Source: Aeromicrobium senzhongii
GTDB lineage: Bacteria > Actinomycetota > Actinomycetes > Propionibacteriales > Nocardioidaceae
Direction of reading: 5' to 3'
Length of the DNA stretch: 64,000 bases
Assembly (NCBI RefSeq): GCF_014334735.1
Contig: NZ_CP060587.1
Location: 496,001-560,000, forward strand
How positions within the stretch are numbered: the stretch's first letter is position 1; every line of letters starts with the position of its first letter. Below are positions 26,439 through 34,655 of the stretch, in pieces. Made by a program: the position numbers and the translations under genes. The notes below the pieces were generated by a model. That model was not told the DNA's origin. It worked only from the letters and a program-made list of their open reading frames with translations, and did not search any database.

Positions 26439-27992
26439 ATGGCAAGAACCAGTGCAGCGGTGGTGCTCGGGACCGCCGCGGTGATGGCCCTGAGCGCCTG
26501 CGGAGGCGAGGCGAAGGGCTCGAACGGAGCGGCCGGAGCGGTGCCCGAGAGCCTCGTCATGGACCTGCGGAACGACATCGACACCTTCGATCCGGCGATC
26601 TCCTCGTCCGACCAGGGCTCGATGCAGCTGTTCGAGGCGCTCTACGACACCCCGGTCCGCCAAGACCGCAAGACCGGCGGCGTCGCCCCGGCGATGGCCA
26701 CGAAGTGGGACGTCACGCCCACGAAGGTCGTCTTCACCCTGCGCCCCGACCTGAAGTGCAGCGACGGCTCGGACCTGCTGCCGTCGGACGTCGCCAAGAA
26801 CATGCAGCGGCTCGCCGATCCGAAGTCCGGGTCGCCGTTCACGGGGCGCCTCTTCGGACCCGGTGGAGCCAAGTCGATCGTCGGTGACGACGAGGCCGAC
26901 ACCCTGACGATCGAGGTCAACCAGCCGCACGCGGACATGCTGGAGTCGATGACCAACGCGTTCGTCGTCTGCCCGAAGGGGCTGAAGGACGTCGAAGGCC
27001 TCGGCACCGCACCGCAGGGGTCGGGCCCGTACAAGATCGCGTCGATGAAGCGCGGTGACGAGTACGTGCTCGAGGCCTGGGACTCGCCGGCTCTCGGCGA
27101 TGAGGAGGTGCCGGCGAAGATCACGATGCGCGTCGTGACGTCGGACTCCACCCGCGCCAACCTCTTCGAGACCGGCGCCACGGACATCGCCGCGATCCTC
27201 GGCCGCGACAACGAGCGGCTGGTGAAGGACAACGAGCCGATCCAGGGCAAGGCGTACGGCGCCGACGCCATCTCGTTCAACGAGCGCAAGGGGCGCCCGT
27301 TCGCCGACGAGCGCCTGCGCCGCGCCATCGCGCACGCCGTCGACCCGGAGGGGTTCACGAAGGCCGCCTCGTTCGGTCTGGGCGAGCCGACCCGGACGTT
27401 CATCACGCCGGACATGAACTGCTACACGCCGGAGAACGAGAAGTTCACGCCGGAGTTCGACCTGGACCGGGCGAAGGCGGAGCTCAAGGCGGCCGGGTAC
27501 GGCCCGGGCGGCAAGGAGCTGACGATCGAGATGCTGGGCTACGACGTCCAGAACTCCGGACCGGAGTACCTGGCCGACGCAGTGCGCCAGCTGGGCGTCA
27601 AGGTCAACATCACCAGCGGCACGCAGGCCCAGGCGGCGGGCACGATCTACGGTGAGAACGAGAACTGGGACATGATCGTCTACCCGTACCAGACCGCGAT
27701 CCGCACGCCCTTCCCCATGGCCACGAAGATGAGCTCGGTCTACGGCGAGGGTGGCGCGCTGAACTGGGGGCGCGTCGACAACGACACGTTCGACGCGATG
27801 GTCAAGGACCAGCTCTCGCGGGTGGAGGGTGATGAGCGCTGCAAGCTCTGGGGCGAGGCCGAGGCCGCGCTGCTGGAGCGGGTGGACTTCGTCCCGCTGA
27901 TGATCCCCGTGGCGAACTACTTCAGCAAGGGACTCACCTTCGACGCGGGCTACCGCGTCGTGAACCTGCGCAGCATCCGCAACGCGGGCTGA
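26439..27992 (+). CDS. Solute-binding lipoprotein of peptide-type ABC transporter (SBP 3)
   Basis: A 517-residue SBP family 5 protein with lipobox LSACGG about 21 residues from the ATG at 26439. That start has GGAGGA eight bases upstream; the in-frame GTG at 26403 is less likely. It is homologous over the full length to SBP 1 and SBP 2 (LRNDIDTFDPAI, KCSDGSDLLPSD, LGYDVQNSGPEY, MSSVYGEGGALNWGR). It is monocistronic, between two terminators. It is the third candidate receptor for the 5601-9181 importer, since no permease genes are adjacent. Confidence 0.87.
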   Translation: MARTSAAVVLGTAAVMALSACGGEAKGSNGAAGAVPESLVMDLRNDIDTFDPAISSSDQGSMQLFEALYDTPVRQDRKTGGVAPAMATKWDVTPTKVVFTLRPDLKCSDGSDLLPSDVAKNMQRLADPKSGSPFTGRLFGPGGAKSIVGDDEADTLTIEVNQPHADMLESMTNAFVVCPKGLKDVEGLGTAPQGSGPYKIASMKRGDEYVLEAWDSPALGDEEVPAKITMRVVTSDSTRANLFETGATDIAAILGRDNERLVKDNEPIQGKAYGADAISFNERKGRPFADERLRRAIAHAVDPEGFTKAASFGLGEPTRTFITPDMNCYTPENEKFTPEFDLDRAKAELKAAGYGPGGKELTIEMLGYDVQNSGPEYLADAVRQLGVKVNITSGTQAQAAGTIYGENENWDMIVYPYQTAIRTPFPMATKMSSVYGEGGALNWGRVDNDTFDAMVKDQLSRVEGDERCKLWGEAEAALLERVDFVPLMIPVANYFSKGLTFDAGYRVVNLRSIRNAG

Positions 27993-28006
27993 CGCCCACG
28001 AGCCAG

Positions 28007-28039
28007 CAGCCCCACCGGATCCCCCCTCCGGTGGGGCTG
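28007..28039. terminator. Terminator between SBP 3 and ligB
   Basis: The perfect 13-bp stem CAGCCCCACCGGA / TCCGGTGGGGCTG with a 7-base loop, then TTGTCGT, lies between convergent genes. Confidence 0.8.
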
Positions 28040-28048
28040 TTGTCGTCC

Positions 28049-29566
28049 TCAGGCGCTGGCGAGCGAGCGGACCGTCTCGATCGTGTCGGCCTCGGCCGGC
28101 TGCTTGTCGTCGCGGTAGCGGACGACGCGGGCGAAGCGCAGTGCCAGTCCGCCGGGGTAGCGGGTCGAGCGCTGGAGCCCGTCGAAGGCGATCTCGACGA
28201 CCTGCTCGGGTCGCACGTGGACGACGTGTCCCTCGCGGTGGGTCTCGAGGGCGAGGAAGCGCTCGGTCTGCCAGGCGAGCATCTCGTCGGTCATGCCCTT
28301 GAACGTCTTGCCGAGCATCACGAACCCGGTGGGGGAGGACTCGTCGCGGGCGCCGAGGTGGATGTTGGACAGCCAGCCCCGGCGCCGGCCGGAGCCCCAT
28401 TCGACGGCGAGGACGACCAGGTCGAGGGTGTGCACCGGCTTGACCTTGACCCAGGCCGCGCCGCGCCGGCCGGCCGCGTAGGGAGCGGAGAGGTCCTTGA
28501 GGACCACGCCTTCGTGGCCGGCGGCGACGGTCTCGGCGGCGAAGGCGTCCGCGGCCTCGACGTCGGAGGTGACGAGGCGTCGGACCCGGTGCGGCTCGGG
28601 CACGAGCGCGTCGAGGGCGGCGAGACGCTCGTGGCCGGGGGAGTCCAGCAGGTCGCGGCCGTCGACGTGGAGCACGTCGAAGAAGTGCGGCGTGATCGCG
28701 ACACCGACGGCCTGGGCGGTGCGGCTGGCGGTGTCCTGGAAGGCCAGCGGGCGGCCGTCGTCGGAGAGCGCGAGCGCCTCGCCGTCGAGCACGAACCGGG
28801 TGGCCGGCAAGGACCGGGCGACCTCCACCACCTCGGGCAACCGCGCGGTGATGTCGTCGAGGCTTCGGGTGACCACGAGCACCGCGTCGCCGTCGCGGTG
28901 GACCTGGATGCGGATCCCGTCGAGCTTGGCGTCGACGGCGACCTCGGTGCGGCCGTCGGGGGAGAGGCCGGCCATCGCGGCGGCCACGTCGGGCGCGCTG
29001 GAGGCCAGCATCGGCATGACCGGCCGGCCGACCTCGAGACCGATCGCGGCCAGTGCCTCCCCTCCCTCGAAGGCGGCTGCGGCCGCGGCGACCGTGCTGC
29101 CGGCGAGCATCGCCGCTCGGCGGACGGTGGCCACCGGGACCTCGGCGACCTGCGCAACCGCCTCCTGCGTGACGGCGTCGAGCGCGCCCTGGCGGAGGTT
29201 GCCGGTGACGATCGCGCGCAGCCACGCCTGCTCGGTGCCGGTGGCGCGCCCGAACAACTCGGTGACGGCCTGCTGGCGCGCGCCCTGCGACCCGGGTCCG
29301 GACAACCGGGACATCGCCTCGAACGCCACGTCGACCTCGAGGACGCTGAGCGATGGCTCGTCGGCCGGCGGGACCGTCGCGCTCACGCCCCGCCAGCCCA
29401 AGCCGGTGCGTCGCTGGCGCAGCGCACCGCCGAGGTAGGACACGACGACCGCGAGCTCGTCAGGCTCGGTCCGGCGCAGCAGCTCCGCGAGCAGCGCGAC
29501 CTTCGCCTTCCGCGAGCGGGTGGCGGCAACCTCGGACGAGGTGGCGACGAGCTCGGCGAGCAACAT
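28049..29566 (-). CDS. ligB: ATP-dependent DNA ligase LigB
   Basis: A 505-residue ATP-dependent ligase. The N-terminal helical DNA-binding domain begins MLLAELVATSSEVAATRSR. The adenylated lysine is about residue 214 in AVDAKLDGIRIQ (KxDG motif). Nucleotidyltransferase motifs FVLDGEALAL, GHEGVVLKDL and WVKVKP follow, then the OB domain with LDLVVLAVEWGSGRRRGWLSN and PGGLALRFARVVRYR. Length and wording match mycobacterial LigB (507 residues). It joins DNA nicks, non-essential alongside NAD-dependent LigA, in repair. An upstream extension of the open frame has no homology and is not used. It is divergent from the unknown gene at 29625. Confidence 0.92.
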   Translation of the reverse strand: MLLAELVATSSEVAATRSRKAKVALLAELLRRTEPDELAVVVSYLGGALRQRRTGLGWRGVSATVPPADEPSLSVLEVDVAFEAMSRLSGPGSQGARQQAVTELFGRATGTEQAWLRAIVTGNLRQGALDAVTQEAVAQVAEVPVATVRRAAMLAGSTVAAAAAAFEGGEALAAIGLEVGRPVMPMLASSAPDVAAAMAGLSPDGRTEVAVDAKLDGIRIQVHRDGDAVLVVTRSLDDITARLPEVVEVARSLPATRFVLDGEALALSDDGRPLAFQDTASRTAQAVGVAITPHFFDVLHVDGRDLLDSPGHERLAALDALVPEPHRVRRLVTSDVEAADAFAAETVAAGHEGVVLKDLSAPYAAGRRGAAWVKVKPVHTLDLVVLAVEWGSGRRRGWLSNIHLGARDESSPTGFVMLGKTFKGMTDEMLAWQTERFLALETHREGHVVHVRPEQVVEIAFDGLQRSTRYPGGLALRFARVVRYRDDKQPAEADTIETVRSLASA

Positions 29567-29624
29567 GCCCCCATCCTGCCGCTCGGCACGGACAGTCGCT
29601 GGCGCCGACGGGCAGGATGGATCC

Positions 29625-30242
29625 GTGGACGCCGGTCGGATCAGGGAGCGCTTCGTGGGCCGGATCGCCGGCGTCGGCAGCACGAGCGGCATCCGGGTGG
29701 TCGTCGGGCGTTGGGACTCCTCGCCGTGGGGTGCGTTCGCCGACGTGATGCTCGAGGACCCCACCGGACATCGCGTCCTGCTGGCGCCGTCCGATCGGGT
29801 GCGGGACTTCGTCGCGGCGACCTACGCGTTCGACGAGCACGTCATCGAGCCCGTGTCCGTGACGGACACGGCCGACGGGTGGCAGGTCTCGACGCCCTCG
29901 CTGTCGCTCCGGCTCGTGACCGGAGGCCGCACTCCGCTCGGCGCGCTGCTCGGACTCGTCCCGAAGCGAGTCGCGACCGCACCCGCGTGGTGCGGTGCGA
30001 TCGACCCGATCGCGCGCGTCGTCATGCGCGGCGTGCGGACCCGCGGGACGGCCGGCAACGACCGCCGCGAGTGGTACGGCGCGACGTCGGTCGTCGCGGT
30101 GGACGCCATCGCCGGGACCTGGCGAGGGGCGGGCCTCGGGACGCTCGCCCCGGTCGACCCGCCGTGCCGCTTCGGCTTCTCGAGCACGCCGACGAGGCCC
30201 TCGGTGACGAGCGTCGTGACCACGATCGAGCGGCTCGCGTAG
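29625..30242 (+). CDS. Unknown protein, divergent from ligB
   Basis: A 205-residue protein with a GTG start 58 bases from the ligB start. No family is recognised with certainty. It has no signal peptide or clear membrane helix; it is mixed alpha/beta with RVVVGRWDSSPWGAFADVMLEDPTGHRVLLAPSD near the start and a Phe-rich DFVAATYAFDEHV. Such compact proteins of about 200 residues with an N-terminal GRIAGVGSTSGIRVVVGRW-type start occur widely in actinobacteria as hypotheticals. Pairing with ligB may be chance. Confidence 0.7.
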   Translation: MDAGRIRERFVGRIAGVGSTSGIRVVVGRWDSSPWGAFADVMLEDPTGHRVLLAPSDRVRDFVAATYAFDEHVIEPVSVTDTADGWQVSTPSLSLRLVTGGRTPLGALLGLVPKRVATAPAWCGAIDPIARVVMRGVRTRGTAGNDRREWYGATSVVAVDAIAGTWRGAGLGTLAPVDPPCRFGFSSTPTRPSVTSVVTTIERLA

Positions 30243-30254
30243 CCGCTCAGGCGG

Positions 30255-33200
30255 TCACCAGGTGTCGACGTAGCGGTGCGACCCCTCGCCCTGCCAGTCG
30301 CCGAGGGTCGCCACGATCCAGCGGCGGGTGTCGGCGGGGTCGATGACCTCGTCGAGCTCGAGCTTCATCGCACCGTTGATCGCCTTGCCGGCCTCGTAGT
30401 GCTGGGCGACGAGCTCCTCGTAGCGCTCGGCGCGGGCCTGTTCGTCCTCGATCGCGGCCAGCTCCTTGGAGAAGCCGAGCCGGACCGCGCCCTCGAGGCC
30501 CATACCGCCGATCTCGCCGGTCGGCCAGGAGAGGGTCGCCGTCGTCTGGGCGAAGCCGCCGGCGGCCATCGCCTGGGCGCCCAGGCCGTACGCCTTGCGC
30601 AGGACGATCGTCGTGAGCGGCACCGTGAGGTGCGACGAGATGACGAAGAGCCGGCTGAAGTGGCGGACCGTGGCGGTCTGCTCGGCGTCCGGCCCGACCA
30701 TGAAGCCCGGGGTGTCACACAGTGACACGACCGGGAGTCCGTGAGCGTCGCACAGCTGCAGGAACCGGGCCATCTTGTCGGCGGCGTCCGCGTCGATCGC
30801 TCCGCCGAGGTGCGCGGGGTTGTTCGCGACGAGCCCGTACGGACGCCCCTCGATCCGCACGAGGGCGGTGATGGCGCCCACGCCGAACTCGCGGCGCAGC
30901 TCGAGCACGCTGTCGGTGTCGACGAGGTCCTCGATCACCCGGCGGATGTCGTAGACCTGCTTGCGGTTCTCGCCGATGGCGTGGCGCAGCCGCCGCTGGT
31001 CGGCGGCGGTCCACGTCCGGCGGCCGCCCTGGAAGTAGGACAGGTAGCGCTGCGCGACCTCGATCGCCTCGGCGTCGTCGGCGACGACGATGTCGACCAC
31101 GCCGTTCGGGGCCTGGACCGACATCGGGCCGATCTGCTCGGGGGTGAAGACGCCCAGTCCGCCGCCCTCGATCATCGCGGGACCGGCCATGCCGAGGTTG
31201 GCGTCCTCGGTCGCGATGATGACGTCACAACAGCCCAGGAGAGCCGCGTTGCCGGCGAAGCAGCGTCCGGTCAGGATGCCGATGGTCGGGACCACGCCGC
31301 TGAGCGAACCCATCGTCGAGAACGTCCGCACGTTGAGTCCGGCGGCCATCAGGTCGGCCGTGTCGGTGTCGCCGGGGCGACCTCCGCCGCCCTCGGCGAA
31401 GAGGACGACCGGCAGTTTCCGGTCGCGCGCCAGCTCCAGCAGGCGGTCGGTCTTCTTGTGGTTGAAGTAGCCCTGCGTGCCGGCGAGGACGGTGTAGTCG
31501 TAGGCGAGCACGGCGCAGCGGTTCGCGGCGTCGTCGGTGCCGTTGATCGTGCCGAGGCCGGTGATGATGCCGTCGGCGGGAGTGTTGTCCATGAGGTCGT
31601 CGAGGCTGCGGCGCTGCCGCTGGGCGGCGACCGTCAGCGAGCCGTACTCGGTGAAGGTGCCCTCGTCCACGAGCAGGTCGATCCACTCGCGCGCCGTGAG
31701 GTGACCGCGGGCGTGCCGTTTCGCGACGGCGGTGGTCCGGGCGGCGTCGCGGGTGCGGGCGATCCGCTCACGCAGTTCGGCCAGGTCGGGACGGACGTGG
31801 TCGAGGTCGACCTCCGCGTCCTCGGCGTGCTGGTGGTCGACGGTGTCGTCGGGTGTGACCACGGCGATCGGCTGGCCGGCCGCCACCTGCTCACCGACCG
31901 CGACCAGCACCTCGGTGACGGTGCCGGCGAACCCGGCGGTGATCGGGTGCTCCATCTTCATCGACTCGAGGGTCGCGAGCGGCGTCTTCGGTCCGACGGT
32001 GTCACCGGGCTCGACCGAAACGGCCAGCACGGTGCCGCTCATGACCGAGGACACGGTGTCGGACTCCTCGGTGGTGCGCTCGGCGTCGGCCCGCTCGGCC
32101 AGGAGGCGGTCGAGCCACGCCGTGGTGACCTCGCCACTGCGGACGGCGTCGTGCGCGAACAGCTCGTGCAGCAGCGGGACGTTGGTCCGCACGCCCTCGA
32201 TCCGCAGGGCGGCGACCGCCGCGTCGGCGTCGGCGCAGGCCGCCGCGTGGTCGCCCTCGGTGACGGTCACGACCTTCGCGAGAAGCGAGTCGAAGGTGCC
32301 GTCGGCGACGGTCCCGACCGAGATGCCGGTGTCGACCCGGACACCGTCGGGGGCCGAGAAGCCGGTGACGGTGCCGGTGGTGGAGACGACCGTGCCGCCG
32401 ACGACCTCCTCGGCGTTGACGCGCGACTGGATCGCGACGACGCCCGGACGGGGCTGCACGTCGGTCGGCACACCCGCCTCGTCGAGCCCGTGGCCGGCCG
32501 CGACGAGCAGCTGGGCACGCACGAGGTCGGTCCCGGTGACCTCCTCGGTGACGGTGTGCTCGACCTGGAGCCGGGGGTTGACCTCGATGAACACGGCGTC
32601 GAGTGGGCCGCCGCGGCGCAGCAGGTCGGCGTTGACGAGGAACTCGACCGTGGCCAGGCCGCGGTAGCCCAGGGGAGCGACGAGGTCCTTGGCCCACGTG
32701 GTCAGCTGGTGCCGGTGGGCATCGGTCAGCGACGGGCTGGGGGCCACCTCGATCACCTTCTGGTGTCGCCGCTGGACCGAGCACTCGCGCTCGCCGAGCG
32801 TGACGACGCCCGAGCCGTCGCCGAGCACCTGGACCTCGATGTGCTTGGCGCTGGCGAGGAGCCGCTCGGCGTAGACCGCAGGGTTGCCGAAGGCCCGCTC
32901 GGCCTCGGAGCGGCACCGCTCGTACGCTTCGGCGAGATCCGCGGGGTCGGTCACGGGACGCATGCCGCGCCCGCCGCCACCGGAGACGGCCTTGATCATG
33001 ATGCCGGAGGGGTGGCGCTCGAGCAGGGCGGCGACCTCGGCGAGCGAGGCGTCGCGGCCGGTCGCGTCGAGCACAGGAACGCCGTGGGTGACGGCATGCT
33101 CGCGCGCCAGGCCCTTGTCGCCGAACAGCTCCAGGATGCGCGGCTCGGGCCCGACGAAGCCGACGCCGGACTTCTCGCACGCAGCGGCCAGCTCGGCGCT

Positions 33201-33440
33201 CTCGCTGAGGAAGCCGTAGCCCGGGTGCACGAGGTCCGATCCGCTCAGGACGGCGGCCGCCACGATGCCCTCGACGTCGAGGTAACCCGCGACGCCGGAT
33301 TGGGGGAGCAGCCAGCTGTCGCTGCCGGCGCCGGCGGCCTCGTCGGACGTGTGGACCCGCTGCGGCGTCCAGCCCAGCGCCTCCACCGCACGCTCGATCC
33401 GGACGGCGATCTCGCCGCGGTTGGCGATCAGGACCTTCAT
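30255..33440 (-). CDS. Single-chain acyl-CoA carboxylase (BC-BCCP-CT fusion)
   Basis: A 1061-residue biotin-dependent carboxylase in one polypeptide. The biotin carboxylase half is about residues 1-445 (MKVLIANRGEIAVR, ATP-grasp KAVSGGGGRGMR, ERECSVQRRHQKVIE, NPRLQVEHTVTE). The biotin carrier is about 480-545, with the biotinyl lysine in LESMKMEH. The carboxyltransferase is about 560-1061, with oxyanion regions such as LFAEGGGGRPGD and NAALLGCCDVIIA. There is no obvious BT bridging domain between BC and BCCP. AGGAGA precedes the ATG at 33440. Known single-chain LCC-type enzymes use long-chain acyl-CoA; the substrate here is open. Its promoter carries two TTGACA-N4-TGTCAA operators shared with the divergent TetR. 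Confidence 0.9.
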   Translation of the reverse strand: MKVLIANRGEIAVRIERAVEALGWTPQRVHTSDEAAGAGSDSWLLPQSGVAGYLDVEGIVAAAVLSGSDLVHPGYGFLSESAELAAACEKSGVGFVGPEPRILELFGDKGLAREHAVTHGVPVLDATGRDASLAEVAALLERHPSGIMIKAVSGGGGRGMRPVTDPADLAEAYERCRSEAERAFGNPAVYAERLLASAKHIEVQVLGDGSGVVTLGERECSVQRRHQKVIEVAPSPSLTDAHRHQLTTWAKDLVAPLGYRGLATVEFLVNADLLRRGGPLDAVFIEVNPRLQVEHTVTEEVTGTDLVRAQLLVAAGHGLDEAGVPTDVQPRPGVVAIQSRVNAEEVVGGTVVSTTGTVTGFSAPDGVRVDTGISVGTVADGTFDSLLAKVVTVTEGDHAAACADADAAVAALRIEGVRTNVPLLHELFAHDAVRSGEVTTAWLDRLLAERADAERTTEESDTVSSVMSGTVLAVSVEPGDTVGPKTPLATLESMKMEHPITAGFAGTVTEVLVAVGEQVAAGQPIAVVTPDDTVDHQHAEDAEVDLDHVRPDLAELRERIARTRDAARTTAVAKRHARGHLTAREWIDLLVDEGTFTEYGSLTVAAQRQRRSLDDLMDNTPADGIITGLGTINGTDDAANRCAVLAYDYTVLAGTQGYFNHKKTDRLLELARDRKLPVVLFAEGGGGRPGDTDTADLMAAGLNVRTFSTMGSLSGVVPTIGILTGRCFAGNAALLGCCDVIIATEDANLGMAGPAMIEGGGLGVFTPEQIGPMSVQAPNGVVDIVVADDAEAIEVAQRYLSYFQGGRRTWTAADQRRLRHAIGENRKQVYDIRRVIEDLVDTDSVLELRREFGVGAITALVRIEGRPYGLVANNPAHLGGAIDADAADKMARFLQLCDAHGLPVVSLCDTPGFMVGPDAEQTATVRHFSRLFVISSHLTVPLTTIVLRKAYGLGAQAMAAGGFAQTTATLSWPTGEIGGMGLEGAVRLGFSKELAAIEDEQARAERYEELVAQHYEAGKAINGAMKLELDEVIDPADTRRWIVATLGDWQGEGSHRYVDTW

Positions 33441-33454
33441 GGGCTCTCCTGGCA

Positions 33455-33470
33455 TTGACAGTGGTGTCAA
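33455..33470. promoter_or_regulatory. TTGAC-N6-GTCAA operator, copy 1
   Basis: TTGACAGTGGTGTCAA lies just upstream of the fused carboxylase start, in the divergent promoter with the TetR gene at 33527. Confidence 0.72.
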
Positions 33471-33488
33471 TGCCCATCTTGGCCACTG

Positions 33489-33504
33489 TTGACACAGGTG
33501 TCAA
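33489..33504. promoter_or_regulatory. TTGAC-N6-GTCAA operator, copy 2
   Basis: TTGACACAGGTGTCAA starts 34 bases after copy 1 and 38 bases before the TetR start. The pair would give mutual control of the carboxylase and TetR genes. Confidence 0.72.
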
Positions 33505-33526
33505 TGATCTGGCTAGGCTGACCCCC

Positions 33527-34132
33527 ATGACACAGGGCTGGTCGGTGCGCGAGGACCGTGACCGTGCGGACGCCGAACGCCACCGCGAGTTGGTCGCCGC
33601 CGCGCGCTCGGCCTTCGAGGAGCTGGGCTACGGTGCCACGACGATCGCCGAGATCACCCGCCGCGCCGGCGTCAGTCGCGCGACGTTCTACGTGTACTTC
33701 GCGTCGAAGGAGCAGGTCTTCGCCGTCCTGGCGGAGCAGGTCCGGGATCGCTTCGTCCGGGCCCAGGACCTGAGCGGCGTCGACCGCGACGACGTCGAGG
33801 GCGTGCTGCGGCGCACGATCGCCACGACGCTGGAGGCCACGGTCGAGAACCTGGCGCTCATGACGGTGCTCAACCACCAGGCGGTCGCGGACGACGCGAT
33901 CCGCGACCTGTGGCTCGAGATCCAGCGCGAGGCGGTCCACCGCACCGCCGGTTACGTGCGCCAGCAGGCACGCGCCGGACGCGTCTCGCCGGTCGCCGAC
34001 CCGGAGGCGCTCGGCTACATGGGCGCCGGCATGAACGACCGGTATGCGCCCTTGGTCGTGTCCGGGGCCACGACCCCCGAGGTCGCGGTCGAGGAGATGC
34101 ACCGCATCTGGATGGCCTGCCTCGGCCACTGA
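33527..34132 (+). CDS. TetR-family regulator of the TTGAC-N6-GTCAA regulon
   Basis: A 201-residue TetR protein. HTH: HRELVAAARSAFEELGYGATTIAEITRRAGVSRATFYVYFASKEQVF, followed by an all-helical ligand domain. The ATG at 33527 is used because an earlier in-frame start at 33455 would lie inside the operators. It is divergent from the fused carboxylase; the same palindrome lies upstream of the ligase-thioesterase operon at 36313. So it probably represses both units until a pathway acyl-CoA releases it (inference). Confidence 0.87.
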   Translation: MTQGWSVREDRDRADAERHRELVAAARSAFEELGYGATTIAEITRRAGVSRATFYVYFASKEQVFAVLAEQVRDRFVRAQDLSGVDRDDVEGVLRRTIATTLEATVENLALMTVLNHQAVADDAIRDLWLEIQREAVHRTAGYVRQQARAGRVSPVADPEALGYMGAGMNDRYAPLVVSGATTPEVAVEEMHRIWMACLGH

Positions 34133-34145
34133 CCCGGCGGGCGGG

Positions 34146-34655
34146 TCATCCGGGCCGTGAGGTGCCCAGCTGATGGCTGGGCGGCAGGGTCCAGTCCAGC
34201 GTCACGTGGTGCTCCAGTGCCGCGTCGACGCGCGCCGCCACGGCGGGCGCGAGCGGGGTGGTGCGGCGGGTGGTGAGGTCGACATAGGCCTCGACGAACT
34301 CCAGGGTGCTGGCGACCTGGCCCGTCGTGCGGTTGGCCAGGATCGTCACCGCGTGCATCGTCTTGGGACCGCGACCGAGGAACCTCAGGTGCACCGAGAC
34401 CTCGTGCCCCACCAGGACCTCGTGGTGGAACTGCAGGTGGTGGGCCAGGCTGAACGAGCTCTGCCCGACGCGGACCACGTATGACTCGTCGAGGCCCAGG
34501 GCGCTCTTGAAGGCGACCTCGGCGCCGTCCATGTGCAGGTCGTAGTGGCCGCGCACGTTGACATGGCCGTTCATGTCCTCGAAGCGCGCCGGCGCAGGGC
34601 GGACGAGCAGGGTGCCCAGCTCGTCGAGCTGGGCCACCGTGGGGAGCGTGCTCAC
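34146..34655 (-). CDS. Acyl-CoA thioesterase, hot-dog fold (paralogue of 453-956)
   Basis: A 169-residue protein with the 4HBT-like active region FEDMNGHVNVRGHYDLHMDG. The GTG start overlaps the stop of the ligase gene at 34652. Its sequence parallels the thioesterase at 453-956 from end to end (for example HHLQFHHEVLVGHEVSVHLRFLGRGPK against HHIRFLDESLVGDELSVHLRILGVAPK). Pairing of a thioesterase with a CoA ligase in one operon suggests recycling of CoA or trimming of wrong acyl-CoAs. Confidence 0.78.
   Translation of the reverse strand: MSTLPTVAQLDELGTLLVRPAPARFEDMNGHVNVRGHYDLHMDGAEVAFKSALGLDESYVVRVGQSSFSLAHHLQFHHEVLVGHEVSVHLRFLGRGPKTMHAVTILANRTTGQVASTLEFVEAYVDLTTRRTTPLAPAVAARVDAALEHHVTLDWTLPPSHQLGTSRPG

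Noticed and set aside
26385..29225. 946-codon minus-strand open frame across SBP 3 and part of ligB
   Set aside because: Antisense to a clear lipoprotein gene, low-complexity composition, and it reads through a strong terminator.
29567..29764. 66-codon upstream extension of ligB
   Set aside because: The extension has no similarity to LigB and overlaps the divergent gene; MLLAELVATS matches the family start.
28031..30346. 771-codon plus-strand open frame opposite ligB
   Set aside because: It is a GC-rich antisense shadow of ligB and the neighbouring gene: Asp/Gly/Arg/Val-rich, no domain, and it runs through the terminator.
30741..33458. 905-codon plus-strand open frame opposite the fused carboxylase
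   Set aside because: Its complement encodes an intact BC-BCCP-CT enzyme; this frame shows no motif.
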